Assembly: GCA_019722365.1 (NCBI GenBank)
Contig: JADFUC010000511.1
Span: 248,001 to 312,000 of the forward strand
Source: Lithospermum erythrorhizon
Taxonomy: Eukaryota; Streptophyta; Magnoliopsida; Boraginales; Boraginaceae
Length of the DNA: 64,000 nt
Direction of reading: 5' to 3'
Part shown: piece after piece, positions 23,773 to 36,000 of the stretch
Layout: every line of letters begins with the position of its first letter
Position numbering within the stretch: position 1 is the stretch's first letter
Made by a program: the position numbers and the translations under genes
Notes under the pieces: model-generated
What the model saw: only the letters and a program-made list of their open reading frames with translations
Told to the model about the DNA's origin: nothing
Databases searched by the model: none

Positions 23773-23871
23773 ATGGACCACTACTCAAAGTATATGGTCA
23801 ACTCTTCTGAAATCCAGCCATCACGAGCCAATTATTCTCGGTCTTGGCGCAGGACTGCTTCTCCCCACTGA
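23773..23871 (+). other. Orphan short ORF, possible truncated first exon
   Basis: An ATG in an ACCATGG context opens a 32-codon frame starting MDHYSKYMVNSSE. The protein matches no family I recognise. It lies behind a TATA-like box and a palindrome array, and decayed repeat DNA begins shortly after. It may be the first exon of a gene cut off by insertion, or chance. No splice donor could be confirmed. Confidence 0.25.
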
Positions 23872-23899
23872 ACGTCAATTCACCGGATATGAATTGGTA

Positions 23900-26800
23900 C
23901 ATGGATATGGGGCAATTTCTCATATCACATTTGATAGAAGTAGTTTCTCTCCTTATTTTAATTCAATCTAATATTTAAAATCATTGTTGTTGAAAATGGT
24001 CATTCAGTTACGATTTGTAGTTGAATTAAATACGATGTTGTTATTCACTTTAACCATTGAGCGGCAAAAAGGTTAACCATGTCCCTATGTCAAAATTTGT
24101 CTCGGTTCACGGAATTTCTTAGTGATAATTGCATCCGTTGAATTTGATCGTTTAGGCTTTTCCGTGAAAGATTCCCCGGACGGGTAATAAAATCGTGAAA
24201 TGTGATAGCGATGGAGGCATGCATCGCCCAACAAGTCTAGAACCCCACATGTCTACAATTTTTTACATTTTTGCTCTGGTTTATGCTTGCTGACGTTTAG
24301 GTGTCCATGATACTTTGTTTTTGTTTCCACAGAAAAGAATAATTTTATTAGAAATGTAATGGTCGTTTTTCTACCGATTTGTCAGTAGGTATTGTTGGCA
24401 GTAGCGTATAAAGTTGTGGTTAATAATTCTTCATAATTTCTGATGGCATTTGACATAATTCGCGATTGATATTTGAACATCTCTGTTTGAGCTCGTGCAG
24501 TCGTCGTTATTATCTGTTTTATTGGATGATTATTATAATTTCTATGGACATTTCCTCTCTACTTAATCCTCGAGTCTTCTTTGCTTTTGTCGTGGTTTGG
24601 AGCTGCAGTTGGCTCGATTTGACTAAAAAATTAAAAAACTCCGATGTGACAATGACCTGAAAACTACAAGCAGTCATTTAAAGCACGTGCTCACAGTCGC
24701 GTGCTCTTAGATTCTCACCGTCACACACCACTTTGAAATGGCAAAATTTGAACCAGCATTCTACCTTTATAAATAATCACGTTGGACCTGCGACGTACCT
24801 TGATTTTGGCATAAATGCTCTCAACGACTTCATGCCTTCTAAACGTCACACATAAAACTACGTCCTACAGTACCAGGCTCATTTACTTATATCATAAAGC
24901 AGCCCACCACGATCATCTTACGTGTTTTTTGTTATACATGTTATCAGCTATTTCCCTCGCATTATCCATAAAGCTTGACCTCGAAAGCTTATGACTTTGT
25001 GTCTTTTTGGTATCACCCCCAGCTGCGAAGATATAAATGTTATGACTTAACATCCTTTAGAAAAATTATTGTGAGCCGGCGTATAAATCTTGATAGTTCA
25101 ATTTTTCTTTTTAACTTTGTCTAGAAATTAGGCCAGCTACTCGGCTACATAATTTCTCGACATTTCATTACACCGCTTCCGATTTCTCCGTCTGACATTC
25201 AGCCTGCACTTATCCAAACTATTGACCGTCCCAGCTGTCGCTACCCAACCAAATTCCCTCTGCATACGCAATCGGCCGATTAAGCAGTATCCTTTTTTAA
25301 CCATCACGTCCTCCCAAATGCGCCTCGTCGTCTTCCTTGCTGCAATTACGAATCCGCGGCTCTGCGTGTCTGAAGCGACATGAATTTTTAAGGCCAACCC
25401 CAAATACCTTAACTTGCTTTCTCTTACCCGTCTCGAAAAATCTTGTGCGTGAACTAAATGGTCTAATTGGAAAATGGTCATGTATGATGAATAGCATTCT
25501 TTAATTAAAAAGCGACACTTGGGAGTTAGTACCGACGCCCGTGTGTTAATATTATTAAGTTACATGTGAATTTTTAAATCGCATAGAATACGTTACGATG
25601 GTTAACTTTGATAAGGCTCGAACTTTGTAGGTGATGATGAGTAAAAACAGCAATTTGGCATTGATTGTAGTGAGACTTTCATTTTAGTTGTCAAACCGGC
25701 CACCGTTAAATGTATTCTGCTTTTCACGGCGTAGCCCGTATCAGTTGGATGTTAAAATGCTTTCGCTGCGGAATCTGCACGGCGGTTATGTATCGGCCGT
25801 TGGGTTTTAGGGAATCCATTCGCATCCGACTATGTTTGTAATCTAAATAAATTTTTACATCATGGTCTTCATGAAGCCCAGCGTGCTTGGTATCGTTGAT
25901 TCTTGATCGTGTCTCGATGTGGGTTTGTTCTAATAAATCGTCGTTCTCTGTTTATTTATAAGTATGGATTGTAGGCATATCTCTTGACAGTCTATCGTAT
26001 GGCAACTTTAAATCTTTGAATTTGCCATGAAAGATACCGATTAGGCTTCGGTTATTTTTTTAGGTATTGATGTTTCTCGTGAAGCAATTAGTCTTTCACA
26101 TCTCGGTATGCCGAGGCTATTGTCGCTCGTGTCGGCATGTCTTGCTGACTGGTAATTTGCGATTGACACGAATCGAGTTAGGGGGTGCGTCGGTACTCCG
26201 TGTGATAATCCACCGTTATTTACCGTAGTCTTGCGGAGGCCCTCAGTATCTTTACTTTTACCGGGCTGACATTTCTATCTGATCCGGTGAATTTGTTTAT
26301 TAAATGCGTACTCATGTGATCGCATGCGCTTATTTCTTAACAGTGCTTCGCTACATTGAGTACCTTGGATCGTGGTATGCGCTTATAAATCACCGATTCT
26401 TGACTTCTTATATAGATGCGGGTTGCTGGATACCGCGTAGTCTGCGTCGGTTTATGTGTGTTGGGTGATAATGCAAATGCAGTCTTCCCGAGCGTCGAGG
26501 CTACCGTTTCCGCTCAGTGGAGGCCGGTATGTAGAGTTGCGAATATAGTTTAGGCTTCTTTGATTCATGTGTCTGTTGTTGGGCTTCATCATCCTTTGAC
26601 TAAAGCTATTATGCTCTTTGTGACGAAATATCGATTGCTATCTGTTGCTCGATTAATCATGTTGACATCGAAGGGCAAACTTGTCGAACTTGACATTCAT
26701 TTTTCTTGAGAAAGTGAAGCGACTTGGACATATGCAGGGTTCTTCGTGTTCTTCCAAATATCGGATAGCGACATCTTAAGCGAGGACTTTCTGTCTTTCT

Positions 26801-26900
26801 GATTTTGTGGCAGTCTCAGCATTAGTGCCTCCCGGCTTGTGAGGTGTAATAGCTCTATCCATATTATTATTGTATAAATGTTCTTGTTCATTATGTCATA
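23900..26900. repeat. Unclassified decayed repeat DNA
   Basis: Rich in CG compared with the flanks, with many short broken frames on both strands (for example 25,137-25,481 -), none of which matches a family I know. No LTR pair, terminal inverted repeats or poly-A tail was found. The texture is that of the decayed elements at 29-38 and 57-60 kb, so I infer mobile-element DNA of unknown class. Confidence 0.4.
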
Positions 26901-27162
26901 CGGGCCCTAGCCCACTAGGGGTGTCTATTGATAGTCTATACACTTGTATATATAGTACACATTATTCATGAATTAAATACACAAGACAATTATCATAATA
27001 TTACAAACACATACTAAAATAAAGATAATGCATTTAATAAATATAACATGTTTTTAAAAAGGAGATAATAATCTTAATATAAGTTTCCCTTGTACTTATA
27101 ACAAATATGAATTCATACATATAGAAGAACGAGTAGAGACAAACATTCAATTCACACCCCCC

Positions 27163-27764
27163 TCATGCAGCTTCAAACTTAGGCCGCTTCCTGACTGGAC
27201 CAGCACTGACCTCCGATAAAATACCAAACAACTTATTTGCAAATAGCCAACAAGCATAAGCATTACACATCATAACCTTCACTTCTTCAGGTGAATACAC
27301 TAGCTTATTAGAGTCCTCAATTTTCAATCCACTAGGACAATAGGGCACTTTAACACCCTGGCCAATTTCCTTTGCTATCTCTTCCAGATTACAGGAGTTA
27401 CATAAGCTTGGCTTCTTCAGGATTCTTCCAGCCAACTCCCCCAATTTAACCATTCAGATATTCCTGCTTAGCCCACTTATAACGGCGTCTGATAACAAAT
27501 TCTGTGTATGGTCTCAACACCAACAAAGCAGATAGTTTCATCACTTAGGAAAGTACTAAGATCTGATGGAAGGGAATATAACTTTGTAAAATTAAATATT
27601 ACGCAGACACTTTGGGTTTGCTGCACTAACATGTTTGAATTAGGTGAAAACATTGATGATACCGATCGCTTCAATTCCTCTAGAGCTTGGTTTACTAACG
27701 AAGATTCTGCTACAACTCTAGTTTTAACATACCTACCATTGAACTCCACGTAATATAGGCTCAT
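27163..27764 (-). pseudogene. Degenerate Werner-like 3'-5' exonuclease relative
   Basis: Two minus-strand frames (27,477-27,764 and 27,163-27,453) join into one product similar to plant short Werner-type DEDDy exonuclease-like proteins. Recognisable blocks are YYVEFNGRYVKTRVVA at the N-terminus, LSTFLSDETICFVGVE, VKLGELAGRIL and YSPEEVKVMMCNAYACWLFANKL. The frame is broken between 27,454 and 27,480, where two shifts are needed to pass through RRRYKWAKQEYLNG. The segment that should hold the first catalytic D-x-E (usually a GLDxEW motif) is absent, and the last block has N where family members have the catalytic D. The product could not be an active exonuclease. It is a pseudogene or, if the frame break is an error, a catalytically dead homolog. 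Confidence 0.65.
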
Positions 27765-28865
27765 TTTCTAGAGGTACTCAACAGGAATCATAATTTTGTT
27801 ATTACTCGATGATCTTTCACATCCAATTATGCATGATGATATATATAATATACTGGAAGGTGAAACGGGGAGAAGACTGGAAGTCGACCATGCATGCATT
27901 ACTCATTATTAGTAATAATGGAGGCCTTTATCGATATAGGGGTGATGAATTCAAATAATTGAAGTGGCTTTTGGAGGGATGAATTAATAGTTGCATCTCT
28001 CAAATTCCATATTACAATTAAATGTACTCCGTAATTCTGTATTAAAGTACCGATGTATTATATTTGTGTTTTTATTAGTACTCCGATGAATATGTATTAC
28101 AGAGTATAAAAGTAATGCGTCCAATGCAAGAGTTGACTCGAGATGTTGATTCTAAATGTTAACTCGAAACTTGGTTTAACTTTTTTATTGAATCGAGCTT
28201 CTTTGATATCAATTGGGTGTATCCTTGATATGACTATATCATGAAGATATCTAATGTGTATTGATTGTTGAGCATTAGGAGTGACTTTTGGAGAGAAATG
28301 GAGTTCAATTCGTTACGTTGTATAGAAGTACTAGCTCCTTAGGCCCTAATGCCCTTGCTGTGGAACATTTAATTTTTCCACAATTTAGGCTTTTGGATTG
28401 GTCTTATTAGGTTCATTGGACATGTTGGGAACGGCATGATCCATGCATTTTGGTGATTAGAAACAGCTAGTAGTTAGGTTGGGTAACTCTGTTTTCATTA
28501 TTGACCAAACCTAAATCCAATATACGTGCATTTCGATTAAAATAAGTTATACGGAGCATATAATTATGTTACGGAGTGCATTAGGTGAATTTGTTATCAA
28601 AATCACATATTCAAATTATATTACAACTCTTACAACATATATTATCTTACTAAGAATATTGGAGGATCTAATTACCAACAATAAAGAGAGAATACATTTG
28701 TGACCATAAGTCCACATAACTAAGCCTATCCGTATTATATTGAATGCAAGAATCATGCTTTCATGTCTATTTTTCACATCTATTGTTATCTATAACTAAC
28801 ACATCTTATTTTATTATATAGTTGTAGCAGTTATAATATAGCTTTACTTTACACTATTACATTTT
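27765..28865. other. Intergenic DNA with a small MITE-like inverted repeat
   Basis: No gene seen. At 28,024-28,110, GTACTCCGTAATTCTGTATT faces AATATGTATTACAGAGTATA in inverted orientation, a miniature element-like structure of about 85 bp. TACGGAG words recur at about 28,550-28,575. Confidence 0.4.
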
Positions 28866-29520
28866 GTCACTAGGTAATCCGCATTTTAGTGTCATTCCTG
28901 ATGAGTGTCTTTTTCAGTTTCTTAGGAAGGATGAGGCGCGAAAATTTGGATTTTCGGTCATCTACTTTTTCTTGATCGAGGTTCGGAGGAGATTTATCCC
29001 GGAGTGTGGAGTTCCCCCGAATCCTTGATCTGGACAGCTTATTTCTTTTGGGCGCAAGGATCTTGTTAGATGTGATTAAGAGATGGTTGTGGATGTGTCC
29101 CACAACTCCTGCGTCCTGATGGATTTACTCTATAAGTGATTTACCTCACTTGCTGTGCTTTCTCCGTGAAGAAACTCAGGGGTTAAGTCACGCAGGCCTT
29201 TGACCAGAAATCGATCCGTATCGACTCCGATGCCTAAGTTAGTTCGAGATTTTGAAAGCTATTGAGCAGTAGAGTTATTCGTTTAGCATTCACTTGAATG
29301 AAGGTACATGATGGGTATTTATAGGAAATAGTTAAGTCACAGGCTTTCTTGGGATGTGGACAAGTGTCGCGTCACCAGAGCACGATTCATTCTGATTTGA
29401 CTTACGTCGCCCAGGGCATTGCTGCATTGGATGCTTACACCATAATGGTCCTTAATGAAACGTTAATCGATCCATATCAATTCCCATTTTCAAAATTCAA
29501 CTTCGTTTTTTTCAAATGGT
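28866..29520 (-). repeat. 3' LTR of the Tat-type element
   Basis: Matches 38,340-38,830 over at least 300 bp despite many small indels. It holds GGGTATTTATAGG near 29,318, read on the plus strand. Because the polymerase is on the minus strand, this low-coordinate copy is the 3' LTR. Ends are estimated. Confidence 0.65.
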
Positions 29521-31049
29521 AGTGGAATTGAATAGTTAAATTCTTAAATGACAGCTTAGAGACATGTATGGCTGAGAATCCCCGAGAGACACGTGTTACC
29601 CTGCATGGAGGTATGTCTCTCTAATTCCTTTTTCAACTTCTTCATTTTCACAATTATTATCGCCTTAACATTTCCCAGCGAAAACCCGTTATCTGTAATT
29701 TAACACGTTTCTCTCTTACTTAGTGCACCGTTTGTTACTCGACTCTCCCGACTTTCGTATGGAAGATCATGTAGCATCGTTAACCCACGAGACCGGTACC
29801 CACAAATCATTCAACCATCCGGCAGAAGAGATGCGTTTGGCTAGGGGATGTTGCGAAGTAAGGTAGGCGTTCACAGTTTAATAGTGAAACCACTTTTTAG
29901 CATCTTTCGATTCCGTAATATATTATTCTAATCACCGAATTTTCTTGGTTCTGAAACTACATTAATATTGATCTTGCGCCTCACTTACGACTCGCGCCAC
30001 TTGAGTTTGCACGAGCACCGTATCCCGAAACCCACCGGCAGAGTTTGCAGATGCATTTGAGGGCAGTCAGGCCACCACCGCATTTCTTCCTCCAATTTAG
30101 ATGAATCTCGGCCCACTTTGGATGTGCGACCCTTGAATTTGAATGGGGCCTCACTCTCGAGACACATTGCCGAGGGGGTCTTCGAGAATGATAAATCAAA
30201 AGATCGGCCAAACCGCCCGAAGAAGTGAGAGAGCCAAAGGCCGGTTCGGGACCGTCACCGGCTGGCGAGACAAATCCGGAAACACTATGGGTTTCCCGAG
30301 GAGGTGAAGACCCGTATCCCTGTGGAAGGGGAAAACGTGGATGCCCCCTTGCTTTAATCAATCCTTCCACGGAAGGTGAGCGAAAGGCAACCCCACCTCC
30401 CGAGACATCGCTTTGTTCTAGGAGTTTTTCAACTATGGGCTCAGCTCTGTCTCGTCATTGTTGACAAAAGTGTTAACGACGTGGATCGGGCTCGGGTGTG
30501 ATTCCTTTTCACTGCGATCCGCACGTCTCCGGTGGCGTGCGCTGGCGTCGAGTGCGCCCCCAGCGTAGCTTTGTTTAGTGTGATGTGCAAAATCCTCTAA
30601 AAGGCCGCGGCACTTCCAAGTTGCTTTTCATGCTTACAATTTCTTATACGAAGAAGGTGGACAAAGTGGAGAGGGAAATCGGTGGTTCAGTTATTGGTTC
30701 TTGACGACAAAGTCCCATTTCGGCAGTCTTTATCGGCTTCTACACTGCTTTCGGTTGAAGATTTTGTAAGGACTAAATTGAGATAAAAAAAGCTTAAGGC
30801 GAACTTTCCCAGGAACCGCCTCACTTGAAGTCTTTGTGATGAAAGGCGTCTTTGTCAGGCGGGTTTAACGAAAGGGTTAACAAATTCCTTGACTTCAAAC
30901 TTACGTAAGTCTTATCTACTATCCAGTTCGTGTGCTATATTTTTCATTCCTCCATGTTTTTATCAACATGCTTTGTTTATTTTGATGAACACATACGAAG
31001 AACTCCTCGGGGTAAGTAAATAAATTGCCCCCAAAGTCGATTTCAAGGT

Positions 31050-32111
31050 TGACTTGAGGAAGGACCGCTGGCTAAGTACTCCAAAGAATGAAAATTCTTT
31101 CTTGGATAGTCCTCGAAGTTCCTCACATTGTAAGCCTCGAGAAATCTTTGAAGAAGGTGATCCCCAGACCCTGACCAAGCGTCGGTATAACCTCTCTACT
31201 CTCTCAACATCTCTTCCCGCTCCATGCTTGTCACGCTTTTGAATCCCGGTCATTTCTCTCCGTTGGATGTCGGTTTGGGTCATCACTTTCCTCACTCCTT
31301 GCCCTGACGGTGGTTTGCCAATTTCCAGCAAGTAGTTCGCTCGGGCTTAAGCACACCGCTCACCGAGCCGTATCTAGAGAGAAGAATCATGGCTTCCCTC
31401 TTGTGGGCTTTGCTTGATGAAGAGGACATGGAGGGATTATAAGTTTCCGACTCCTTCATTATCAGCGTGCCTTTTCTCATTTCCACCTCTAGGTATGTTT
31501 TGCCTTAATTCTTTGATTTCTTTATTATTGTATTATTCCTCACCTTTGCAGAATTAACTGCTTGCTGTCTTTTTTCGGTCTTGGAGTGTGCTCGAGGTCT
31601 CTTCTTGAAATGGAGTGAATGTGAAGAGTCGAGCCACCTCACGGAAGCAAATGGCTTTTCTTTGGAGAAAGCTTGTCGAGAGGTCATTAGAGAGAGGTGG
31701 CCAGACTTGGCTGAGATTTACAGGCCAATTGCTGATTTCAAGAACAAGCATGCGGATCTTGAATCCGTTTGTAATGGGCTTGTGAAATCCAAATCCGACC
31801 TCTCTTCCAAGTATGAAGTCGACATGGCTGTTTTTAAGAGCTCTCTAGAAGAAGCCAAGGTGCGTATAAAGGAGCTCCAGGGACAAAATGAAGGCACTCG
31901 GGAGGCTGGCAGGTGGCGCATTAGAAATTATCCGGGAGGCCTCGCTCCCAGAAGAGGTCATAGCTTGACTTTAAGAATTCGGAATTATAAGGACATCCTT
32001 GTGGATAACACTGTCTCCATAATGAGACTTATAGTCTCAAAATCTCACGGATTCGATGGTGTTGATCCGTACTTTCGGTTGTGGAAGAAGTACTTCGGAA
32101 GGAGTATGTGA
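31050..32111 (+). pseudogene. Antisense additional ORF of the Tat-type element
   Basis: A plus-strand frame of 176 codons at 31,581-32,111 runs against the element's polymerase, between integrase and the 3' LTR. Its residues 30-105 form a coiled coil (KNKHADLESVCNGLVKSK, then VDMAVFKSSLEEAKVRIKEL). An upstream part, about 31,050-31,490, seems linked by a short intron: GTATGT at 31,493 and CCTTTGCAG ending near 31,551. Tat-lineage elements such as Retand carry an additional ORF in just this place and orientation; its function is unknown. The second half after about codon 110 and the upstream part are frameshifted, so the original gene is broken. Confidence 0.6.
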
Positions 32112-32454
32112 TCCTCCGGTGAATCTGAAGTGATTCGGGCCTTCAGATGATGAGAGTAATCTTGACCTCGCGTAGAGATTGAGGAGGATATGAAGATCTT
32201 GACTCCAGGCCTTTTGTTAAATACTTTGTAACTTTTTTGTTCCTCGGGCTCGCCATTAGATGCGAATGCCCGTTACTTTGTAACTTTACGTTGTTTAGTA
32301 ATGATTCTGCAGCACCATATTTTTAATTTTTATTTAATCTGCTCTTTACATCTTTGTCGTAATATTCTTTCTTTATCTTTTCTTCTTGGCTTCTTAAATG
32401 TTATTTGTGATAACATAATACGCACCCACTGTCGAGGAACGATTCTGCTTTGAG

Positions 32455-33130
32455 GGAGCGACCGTGATAGTTATAACATTATGCTCACCAGGTACCTCGG
32501 GTAGTTTTTTATACCCAGTTTTCCATAACCAGGTCTGAGTCGCCTAAGGACCACAATTGATGCAATCGCTGGGACCACACAGTGATCTAATTCACTCGGG
32601 TTTCACTTTAAGTTAATAAAGGTTAAGTGATGTATTCACTTGAATGTCAGTTACCCAGGGACCACGAGTGATTTAATTCGCTCAGGTTTGAGTTAATTAA
32701 TAAAGGTTGAATGATCATACATTCGGCCGAGATGTCTGATTCGCTTGAGATTAAACCACGGGTGATCCCCGGTCGCCCGAGGACGCGAGTGATCTAATTC
32801 CTCGGAGTTTTCCTTTAAGTTAATAAGGTTGAATGATCCTTATTCATTCGACCCCGAGATATCTGATTCGCCCGAGGCTGCAGTGATCCCTAGTGCCGCG
32901 GGTTTCCGCTTTTAAGTTAATAAAGGTTGAATGATCTTATTCGATTCGACCCAGTATTTCAGGTCGCCCCCAAGGACCACAGTGATCTAATTCACACGGG
33001 TTTCACTTTAAAGTTAATATCAAAGTTTAATGATGCTATTCATTAGGCCACGGTGATCGATTAAATCAGGGACAGAGTGATCTAATTCGCTCGGGTTTTT
33101 CCTCGAAGGGAGGCTAAGTGATCATAATCT
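32455..33130. repeat. Tandem array, six ~97-bp units, in the 3' UTR of the Tat-type element
   Basis: The core GTGATCTAATTCnCTCGGGTTT starts at about 32,582, 32,668, 32,789, 32,883, 32,982 and 33,077, so spacings are 86-121 bp. Each unit continues with CTTTAAGTTAATAAAGGTT(G/A)A, ATGAT, ATTCATTCGACC and a GCCCGAGGACCAC-like piece. The array lies between integrase and the antisense ORF. Such hypervariable tandem repeats in the 3' untranslated part are known in Tat/Ogre-type elements, where they can seed satellite DNA. Confidence 0.85.
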
Positions 33131-33549
33131 AAAAGCAGATTTTTCTTTTTCATTTAATGAACTCTCGTTTCTCAAAAGATTTCTTTATTTACAAAAGCAT
33201 ACTCGTACTTACGTCAAACTTTTATCTCAGTGGGGAGATTCATCTTTACATTAATAAGTGTAGTATGTTTTGAGATAAATCACTTTGCCGTGTGGAGCTT
33301 GATGTTTTTCCCGAGAGTTCCTACGGATTCGCTTAAGTCACTGGGCGTACGACTCGTCTCGCCTGTGGGTCGCTTCCCGGCTTAGAGTTGAGAGCATGCT
33401 GCCTCTTTGGCTTGCTCGTTTTTGAAGAGCAGCTTGAGTCTCCTTTTGATTGGCGATCCACGACCGCCCGGTTGTAGAATCGTTACCGTATTTGTTGCTC
33501 CCTGCACGTTCGGTATAAAGAGGCATATCCATAATTACATCCAGGTGAA

Positions 33550-34460
33550 GTTGAGACGTTCTCGTGCCTGCTCCGTTTCTTTCATTGAGCCAGGCGCCGG
33601 ACGTTGGGTAGGCCGAGCTCTGCGAGCGAAAGCAGAACTACCGCTTGCAGACACTAGTGAAGGGGAGTTTCCCGGTGGCTTTGGAGGGGTGGTTGGAGAA
33701 CAGGACGGAGGACTTCGTGAGGCTCACCGTACCGTTTTGCCGGACTCGGCCGGGTTTTTATTCCTTGAAAAATGGTCTTGTTCGTAACCTAACGACCGTT
33801 GGCAGGGATAACATCTTGGTGCAAAATGGTGTACATCAACCATTTGCGCGTAATCACGAAGTAGAAAGCATCGAGCGAGACCGTTGTCGATACCAAAATC
33901 TTCGTATCCCATAACGGGTAATGATGCTTCCGTATGAACTCTTGATATGTTGACGATTAGTGTTCTTGGGGCATGGCCCCACACCCGTTCTTGAAATAGT
34001 CACAGCCACACAGCGTTTTTATATTTGGTGGAAAGCCATAGAATTGTCCGCTGAATCGATGCCTAGCATGTGACGGTATGGGACAAAGGACTGGTCATCT
34101 ACTACCCGCGGATTGTCTAGGGGTACCTTGTCTTTTAGCAGATGGCACTTTTACGTACTCAGGATTCATTCATGGTGAGGGCGAAGTACCTGTGGGGTAT
34201 CTTTGACTAGGATTTTCCCGATATATCCATGATCTCCCTCATGGACTTGAGCAAATTTTGTTGGATTTTATCTGAGGGGATCTGAAATAGTAAGGGTCTT
34301 ATGTGGGAGAGGTACATACAGCTTTCCCACTTGGAACATTTGGAAATTATAGCTTTTGTTTTTGTAATTTCTAGCTGTTGCAATCTTTGAAAGCTGACTC
34401 TCAGTCGTTTAAAAACTTGACTGTGGAATTGCGCCCAATCTTCCCCCTCTTTTCCCATGA
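33550..34460 (-). pseudogene. Integrase remnant of the Tat-type element
   Basis: The minus strand shows, with frameshifts, the H-x-E-G zinc-binding region (HEGDHG, 34,225-34,243), then CxxCQ-like and DYF-K remnants near 33,970, EFIRKH-like sequence near 33,940, and VTNKTIFQGIKTR near 33,770. The TPLH and GLPNVRRL remnants near 33,600-33,660 are the usual C-terminal landmarks of the gypsy integrase core. At least four frame changes and several stops lie between these blocks. Catalytic acidic residues could not all be located. Confidence 0.75.
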
Positions 34461-35022
34461 GGGTACATTACTTTTCTCTTCGTAAATAGACTTTCGATGT
34501 TCGGTGAACTCCTTGGGGAATATCCTCATGGTAAGTTGTAGCCAACTTGAGCCAGATGTGTCTTGACATCTTTCGTTTTCTCTGGGGTATATCGAAGACC
34601 GCGTAGTCTGAGACTATATTTATTGAAACTTTGGAGTGATGCTTCGTGAGTTCATTCTTGACTCGCAGTCTCCTTTGATCTGTTCAATCGCGGCTTAGAA
34701 TCCCGCTTTTTACCACGATTCGGGTTGAGACTTTGAACCCGATGTAACCGAGTCGCGTAGCTCATATTCAACCGTTATTGGTCGCTTTGAGCCCCGGAAT
34801 CTTAACACATATTCAAAAGTTGACCCTACGGTCACTTGAATTAAGATCCTGCGCTTTCAACAAACTTGAGTTCTTTGGCTTAAATCCGTAGAGGGCCTAC
34901 GAGGTGTTGGCATAGTTTGGGATCTTCCCATTTGGCTAGGCAAGTGGCGCGCTCTATGATGAAATCGGCCCAGGCTGAAGCTTTTTATTCAGTTCTAAGT
35001 CGGAAAATGATAAAACTTCAGC

Positions 35023-36000
35023 TTAGCTAGACCACTTCGTGAGCCTTCCCGTTTGTGGTGGATTGGAAAGTATTCTTTTTTTAGGAATGCTGCGTGACCC
35101 TGACATAGGGTGATTTTCAAAGTAGACCTTGAGCTTTCTAACCGAGGTAACTAGAGCGCGGCATGAACTTGTCGATAAAGAGATGGCTGATCGTGAAGCC
35201 CATGACTCAGCATGGTAGGTAGGCCAAGTTTTACATCCTCTTCTGCTTATGAGCACTGCAACTATTGCCTCTGATACATTAGAGGTATAACTATAATCCT
35301 ACTTTCCTTCGGATTACAGTCAATATTTTGGAATGCTCGGTATCTTTCAATTCGTCAAAGCTTGGGCACGTTCTTCGTTCAGCCCGAATTCTTCTTGGGA
35401 GGCTTGTCTCGGTTTTGGAGAAAAAGTGGAGTTCACATCTTGGGACCGAGATATGAGTCGGTTGAGGCCCTGAGACCTGCCCGATCTGCGCTTCACTTAT
35501 AAGAGGTGGGGGTTTTGCGTTTGTACTATGGCCCCACCAATTTTAGCCGGGATTGATTCTATGTCTCGTTCACTTATCATGAATCCCAAAGGAATTTCCT
35601 TAAGGTCACGAAAATAGACAACCTTGGGTTACTCTGCTTGACTTTCTTGATCTTCGATGTCTCAGTTAGCAATGCTCCTCTTTTCTGCTAACTTGACAAT
35701 ATCATCCATAGATTTCCATATTTTGCCAATTTGCTCGAAGATGTAGTTCACCGTCGCTTTGGTATGTTGCCACTAGCGTTTTCAACCAAAGGCATTAACA
35801 TCCCGGCCAGTACAACCCATACTCCGTGATGAAGGTGGTTTTTCTTGATCATTTTTCGAAATTTAATGATACCACTCGATAAGCATCTAGGAAGTCAAAA
35901 CCTCATGCCCATTACTCCCGTCTACTGATCTTCCCGAACAAGGTAGCAGGGAAGTAGTCTTGAGGTTGGTGAAGTGGGGTCTGCGCATTCTCCATTCCGT
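35023..36000 (-). pseudogene. Reverse transcriptase / RNase H remnant
   Basis: The clearest piece is the frame at 35,023-35,256, with the RT thumb-to-RNase H linker (LVTSVRKLKVYFENHP...RILSNPPQTGRLTKW). Family members read here a KLR-YF--H-I motif followed by L--IL--P---GRL-KW. Upstream RT motifs between 35.3 and 36.0 kb are too scrambled to place. Inactive. Confidence 0.7.

Noticed and set aside
25137..25481. 114-codon minus-strand frame as a possible gene
   Set aside because: No family features, overlaps another frame on the same strand, and lies in decayed repeat DNA.
33407..33914. Two plus-strand frames of about 90-126 codons
   Set aside because: They are antisense to the integrase remnant, which has recognisable motifs on the minus strand.
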